Source of the DNA: Rhodospirillaceae bacterium UBA6219
Lineage (GTDB): Bacteria > Pseudomonadota > Alphaproteobacteria > Rhodospirillales > Magnetospirillaceae
Length of the DNA: 34,584 bases
Assembly (NCBI GenBank): GCA_002435715.1
Contig: DISD01000096.1
Coordinates: forward strand, 142,317-176,900
Direction of reading: 5' to 3'
A program made the translations under genes and the position numbers. The notes under the pieces are model-generated. The model ran no database searches. It saw nothing but the letters and a program-made list of their open reading frames with translations, and had not been told where the DNA came from. Below are positions 31,550-34,584 of this stretch, in pieces (the stretch's first letter is position 1; every line of letters starts with the position of its first letter).

Positions 31550-32130
31550 CACGGATTGCTGGTCGGCCGCACCAAGGGCGGGGCCAGGTCCGGGGTGATC
31601 GGCTTGCCGGCGATCAGCGCCCGCAGCAAGGCCACGGCTTGCTGCCCGTCCCAGGCGGCGCCGCCGACGAAACGCGCCACTTCGCGGGCCTGGTCGTCCA
31701 ACAACAGCGTCGTCGGCAACACCGCGGCGCCGAACGCCTCGCCGGCTTGGCGTTGGTGATCCACGTGCACGTCCAAATTCCTGATGCCCAGCCGGGCATA
31801 GGTGTTGACCGCCCCCACCGCGCCAGAACGGTCCAGGCACAAAGCGACGACGCGCAGGCCTTCGGGTTCGATCATCGGTTTCAGACGGTCCAGTGCCGGT
31901 AATTCGGCGACGCAGGGCAGGCACCAACTGGCCCACAGATTGACCAGGGTCGGCTTTCCCTTCCAGGTGGCCACCCCCGCGGCCTGTCCCTGGTTGTCGC
32001 GGATGTCGATGTTAGGCAATGGTCGGGGGGGCTGGGTCGGGAACAATCCCTGCGCCACCTTGGCGGCATGGGCGGGGATGGCGGCCAAGGCCAAGCCCCC
32101 GATCAGCAAGGTCCGGCGGTCCATGCGCAT
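31549..32130 (-). CDS. TlpA-like periplasmic thioredoxin
   Basis: A 193-residue thiol-disulfide protein. The N-terminus MDRRTLLIGGLALAAIPAHA is a signal sequence with a twin-arginine look (RRTLLIGG), so Tat export is possible. The thioredoxin fold holds WASWCLPCVAELPAL with Cys70 and Cys73, and the cis-Pro segment VLPTTLLLDD. TlpA-type proteins reduce SCO1 and CuA sites so that copper can be inserted. It starts 2 bp after the SCO1 stop, so the two are in one operon, which fits that role well. Two alternative ATGs lie two codons apart. Confidence 0.92.
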   Translation of the reverse strand: MRMDRRTLLIGGLALAAIPAHAAKVAQGLFPTQPPRPLPNIDIRDNQGQAAGVATWKGKPTLVNLWASWCLPCVAELPALDRLKPMIEPEGLRVVALCLDRSGAVGAVNTYARLGIRNLDVHVDHQRQAGEAFGAAVLPTTLLLDDQAREVARFVGGAAWDGQQAVALLRALIAGKPITPDLAPPLVRPTSNP

Positions 32131-32132
32131 GC

Positions 32133-32693
32133 TTATTCTCCGTCCATCACCTGGCGGACACGGTCGGCCAATTCGTCGGCGGTGGCCAGATGTCCCATTT
32201 TCACCACCAAACGCCCCTGGCGGTCCATGATGTAGATGCCGGCCGAATGGTCGACCAGATAATGGTCGGAATCCTTGGTGGTGGGCTGGTGGATTTCATA
32301 GCGCACGCGGAAGGATTTGGCCGCCGCGTCGATCATCTGCTGGCTTCCGGTCAGGCCGATGAAGCGCGGGCCGAAGGCCGACATGTAATCCTTCAACTGC
32401 GCCTTGGTGTCGCGCTTGGGATCGACGGTGACGAAAAGCGGCACCACCTGGTCGGCCTTGGGTCCCAACAGGTCCAGGGCGCCGGCCATGGTGGAAAGCG
32501 CCGTGGGGCAGACGTCGGGACAATAGGTGTAGCCGAAGGCCATCAGCCGCACCTTGCCCTGGAAGCTTTCGTCGTTGACCCGCTGGCCGTCATGGGTTTC
32601 CAGCAAGAAGCGGCCCGAGAACTCGGAAGCACCAAGCGGGGCGGGGGACAATAGCGCCAAGCCCGCCACCAAGGCCAAAACACGCAACTTCAT
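32133..32693 (-). CDS. SCO1/SenC copper chaperone
   Basis: A 186-residue periplasmic protein with a signal peptide (MKLRVLALVAGLALLSPAPL, cleavage near GAS). The copper ligands are Cys58 and Cys62 (YTYCPDVCP) and His149 (VDHSAGIYIMD). SCO proteins build CuA centres; beside nosZ the likely client is N2O reductase, cytochrome oxidase being the alternative. I chose the ATG at 32693, with AAGGAG upstream. The open frame runs far upstream to 34538, but that part is antisense to nosZ. The gene is divergent from nosZ and followed at 2 bp by the TlpA-like gene. Confidence 0.94.
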   Translation of the reverse strand: MKLRVLALVAGLALLSPAPLGASEFSGRFLLETHDGQRVNDESFQGKVRLMAFGYTYCPDVCPTALSTMAGALDLLGPKADQVVPLFVTVDPKRDTKAQLKDYMSAFGPRFIGLTGSQQMIDAAAKSFRVRYEIHQPTTKDSDHYLVDHSAGIYIMDRQGRLVVKMGHLATADELADRVRQVMDGE

Positions 32694-32756
32694 CGCACAT
32701 CTCCTTGTGGTGCTTTGCGTTGCCCGACAGTGAAACAGAAAGCGATCCCCCACGAC

Positions 32757-32770
32757 TTGACCAAGGTCAC
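32757..32770 (+). promoter_or_regulatory. FNR/DNR-type box between SCO1 and nosZ
   Basis: TTGAC-CAAG-GTCAC is a near-palindrome of the Crp/FNR superfamily type used by FNR, DNR and NnrR. Its centre lies about 93 bp before the nosZ ATG and 71 bp before the divergent SCO1 ATG, so it could serve either gene. It shares the half-site GTCA with the box at 30436. Confidence 0.6.
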
Positions 32771-32855
32771 GGCTGGTCAGGCCCGGGGCGCGCATGTTTG
32801 GCGGCGAAGTGTTTGGGTAGCTCTGTCCCCTTTTAACAGAAAAAGGTGGGGAAAA

Positions 32856-34584
32856 ATGAAACGTAGCTTGAAGATGGCGAGCCTGCTCGCCACGGTGTCC
32901 TTTGGCGTGCTGAGCATCAGCCAAGCCTTTGCCGCCGAATCCCTGCAGGATGTGATGAAGCGCCGCGGTCTGAACGAAAAGGACGTTCTGGCGGCCGCCA
33001 AGACCTACACGCCCACCGGCAAGCGTGACGAATTCGTCGTCTTCTCGTCGGGTGGCCAAAGCGGCCAGGTGATCGTGTACGGCATCCCGTCCATGCGCAT
33101 CCTGAAGTATATCGGCGTCTTCACCCCCGAGCCCTGGCAGGGCTATGGCTATGACGACGAATCCAAGAAGATTCTGGCCGAGGGTTCCTCGGTGGATGGC
33201 CGTGAAGTCAAGTTCGGCGACACCCACCACCCGGCGCTGTCGGAAACCAATGGCGATTACGACGGCCAGTACGTGTTCATCAACGACAAGAACACGCCCC
33301 GTCTGGCGGTCATCGACCTCAAGGATTTCGAGACCAAGCAGATCGTCAAGAATCCGATCCTGCAGTCGGAACATGGTGGCGCCTTCGTGTCGCCCAACAC
33401 CGACTACATCATCGAAGCCTCGCAATACGCCGCCCCCCTGGGTGGCGAGTTCGTGCCGCTGGAACAGTTCAACGACAAGTATCGCGGCGCGGTGACCTAT
33501 TGGAAGTTCAACCGCGAAAAGGGCCGCATCGAGCCGGAAAACTCGTTCTCGGTGGAACTGCCGCCCTATAGCCAGGATCTGTCCGATTTCGGCAAGGGCC
33601 CGTCGGATGGCTGGTCGTTCACCAACTCGTTCTGCTCCGAACGCTATGTGGGTGGCATCGAAAGCGGCCGTCCGCCGTTCGAAGCCGGCTGCTCGGCCAA
33701 GGACACCGACTTCCTGCACGTGGTCAACTGGAAGAAGGGCGAGGAACTGTTCAAGGCCGGCAAGTTCAAGAAGGTCAACGGCCACGCCGTGATCGAAATG
33801 GCGACTGCCGTCAAGGAAGGCATGCTGTTCCTGATCCCGGAACCGAAGTCGCCGCACGGCGTCGACGTCACGCCCGACGGCAAGCTGCTGACCGTGTCGG
33901 GCAAGCTGGACAGCCACGTCACCGTTTATTCCTTCGACAAGATCATGGCCGCCATCAAGGCCGGCAAGTTCACCAGCAAGGATGAGTACGGCATTCCGAT
34001 CATCGATATGAAGGAAGTCATCCACAAGCAGGTGGAACTGGGCCTTGGTCCGCTTCATACCCAGTACGATTCCAAGCCCTGCGTGGCCTATACCTCGCTG
34101 TACGTGGACTCGATGCTGGCCAAGTGGGACTTCTGTGAAGGCAAGGTCATCGACAAGATCTCGATCCACTACAACATCGGTCACTTGATGGCGATGGAAG
34201 GTGATTCCGCCCATCCGGCCGGCAAGTACGTGGTGGCACTGAACAAGTTGGCCATTGACCGCTTCAACCCGGTCGGCCCGCTGCATCCGCAAAACCACCA
34301 GTTGATCGACGCGTCCAACGACAAGATGCAGTTGCTGTACGACATGCCGCTGCCCTTGGGCGAGCCCCACTATGCCGTGGCCATCGCCGCCGACAAGCTG
34401 AAGCCGCATGTGCGTTACCCGCACGGCACCGATTCGCGCACCGAGGAAAAGCACCCCGCCGCCGTCCGCGCCGGCAAGGAACGCATCGAACGCAGCCCCG
34501 GCAAGGTGGAAGTGTTCGGCTCGGTCATCCGTTCGCACATCACGCCTGAAATCATCGAAGTGACCGAAGGCGACGAAGTCACCG
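32856..34584 (+). CDS. nosZ: Nitrous oxide reductase, clade II, 3' end beyond window
   Basis: NosZ reduces N2O to N2 in the periplasm using the CuZ cluster and a CuA electron-entry site. The 576 visible residues cover the beta-propeller, with DTHHPALSETNGDYDGQYVF, LQSEHGGAF and GLGPLHTQYD. They stop at the start of the cupredoxin domain (ITPEIIEVTEGDEVT), before the CuA cysteines. The N-terminus MKRSLKMASLLATVSFGVLS ends in a Sec-type site (AFA-AE) and has no twin-arginine motif. That marks the clade II (atypical) NosZ, whereas clade I uses Tat. AGGTGGGG precedes the ATG. A nosR/nosB/nosDFY set would be expected to the right of the window. Confidence 0.95.
   Translation, partial: MKRSLKMASLLATVSFGVLSISQAFAAESLQDVMKRRGLNEKDVLAAAKTYTPTGKRDEFVVFSSGGQSGQVIVYGIPSMRILKYIGVFTPEPWQGYGYDDESKKILAEGSSVDGREVKFGDTHHPALSETNGDYDGQYVFINDKNTPRLAVIDLKDFETKQIVKNPILQSEHGGAFVSPNTDYIIEASQYAAPLGGEFVPLEQFNDKYRGAVTYWKFNREKGRIEPENSFSVELPPYSQDLSDFGKGPSDGWSFTNSFCSERYVGGIESGRPPFEAGCSAKDTDFLHVVNWKKGEELFKAGKFKKVNGHAVIEMATAVKEGMLFLIPEPKSPHGVDVTPDGKLLTVSGKLDSHVTVYSFDKIMAAIKAGKFTSKDEYGIPIIDMKEVIHKQVELGLGPLHTQYDSKPCVAYTSLYVDSMLAKWDFCEGKVIDKISIHYNIGHLMAMEGDSAHPAGKYVVALNKLAIDRFNPVGPLHPQNHQLIDASNDKMQLLYDMPLPLGEPHYAVAIAADKLKPHVRYPHGTDSRTEEKHPAAVRAGKERIERSPGKVEVFGSVIRSHITPEIIEVTEGDEVT

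Noticed and set aside
32694..34538. Upstream extension of the SCO1 frame to 801 codons
   Set aside because: The extra 615 codons are antisense to nosZ. The SCO1 signal peptide and ribosome-binding site are at 32693.
1..34584. tRNA, rRNA, CRISPR array, insertion sequence or prophage
   Set aside because: No cloverleaf, rRNA core sequence, regular spacer-repeat array, transposase or phage protein was seen on either strand by eye.

Overview
The window is GC-rich, densely coded alphaproteobacterial chromosome. Its gene content is a form II RuBisCO, oxygen-independent haem synthesis, a nitrous oxide reductase of the Sec-exported type, homospermidine synthesis and many sensory kinases. This fits a Magnetospirillum-like member of the Rhodospirillales. 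The genus is an inference from protein resemblance recalled from memory; no rRNA or magnetosome gene is present. I see no tRNA, rRNA, CRISPR array, transposase or phage gene.

Layout. Positions 1-3537, all on the minus strand: phosphoribulokinase (cut by the left edge), form II RuBisCO (cbbM) and coproporphyrinogen III dehydrogenase (hemN). 3621-9108, minus: a CigR-like periplasmic protein with a tandem 10-residue repeat, then two large membrane histidine kinases. 9327-10620, plus: an NsrR-type Rrf2 regulator and a protein ending in a pseudo-receiver domain. 10692-15281, minus: a complete type I secretion operon (TolC, ABC exporter, HlyD) with no cargo gene beside it. 15588-20155: a GntR regulator, a TerC-family protein, an SpmA-SpmB fusion, a secreted unknown protein, an LrgA/LrgB pair and a SemiSWEET. 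20176-25046: a histidine kinase/response regulator pair, a ferritin-like protein, an MgtC/DUF4010 membrane protein coupled to an unknown gene, and another helical unknown. 25268-26204: a 2[4Fe-4S] ferredoxin and a hemerythrin-like protein with one iron ligand replaced. 26388-30310, minus: a polyamine cluster of agmatinase, ornithine decarboxylase and homospermidine synthase. 30499-34584: copper handling and nitrous oxide reduction (DUF2946 protein, PCu(A)C chaperone, TlpA-like thioredoxin, SCO1, and nosZ running off the right edge).

How the parts work together. The right end reads as a copper-delivery and N2O-respiration module. Two near-palindromic FNR/DNR-type boxes, TTGAT-N4-GTCAA before the DUF2946 gene and TTGAC-N4-GTCAC before nosZ, suggest shared control by low oxygen or NO. 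The polyamine cluster makes putrescine by two routes (agmatine and ornithine) and feeds homospermidine synthase.

The most interesting signal is the roughly 300-nt leader of the ornithine decarboxylase gene. It holds an 18-codon upstream ORF with a strong Shine-Dalgarno sequence. The uORF stop codon abuts a perfect 10-bp stem, and a second 11-bp hairpin follows just before the decarboxylase. This looks like a translation-coupled, metabolite-sensing attenuator. A second signal is a small dispersed intergenic repeat of about 37 bp, found after the ferredoxin gene (two copies, one carrying a 26-bp insertion) and about 15 kb away after the pseudo-receiver gene (inverted).
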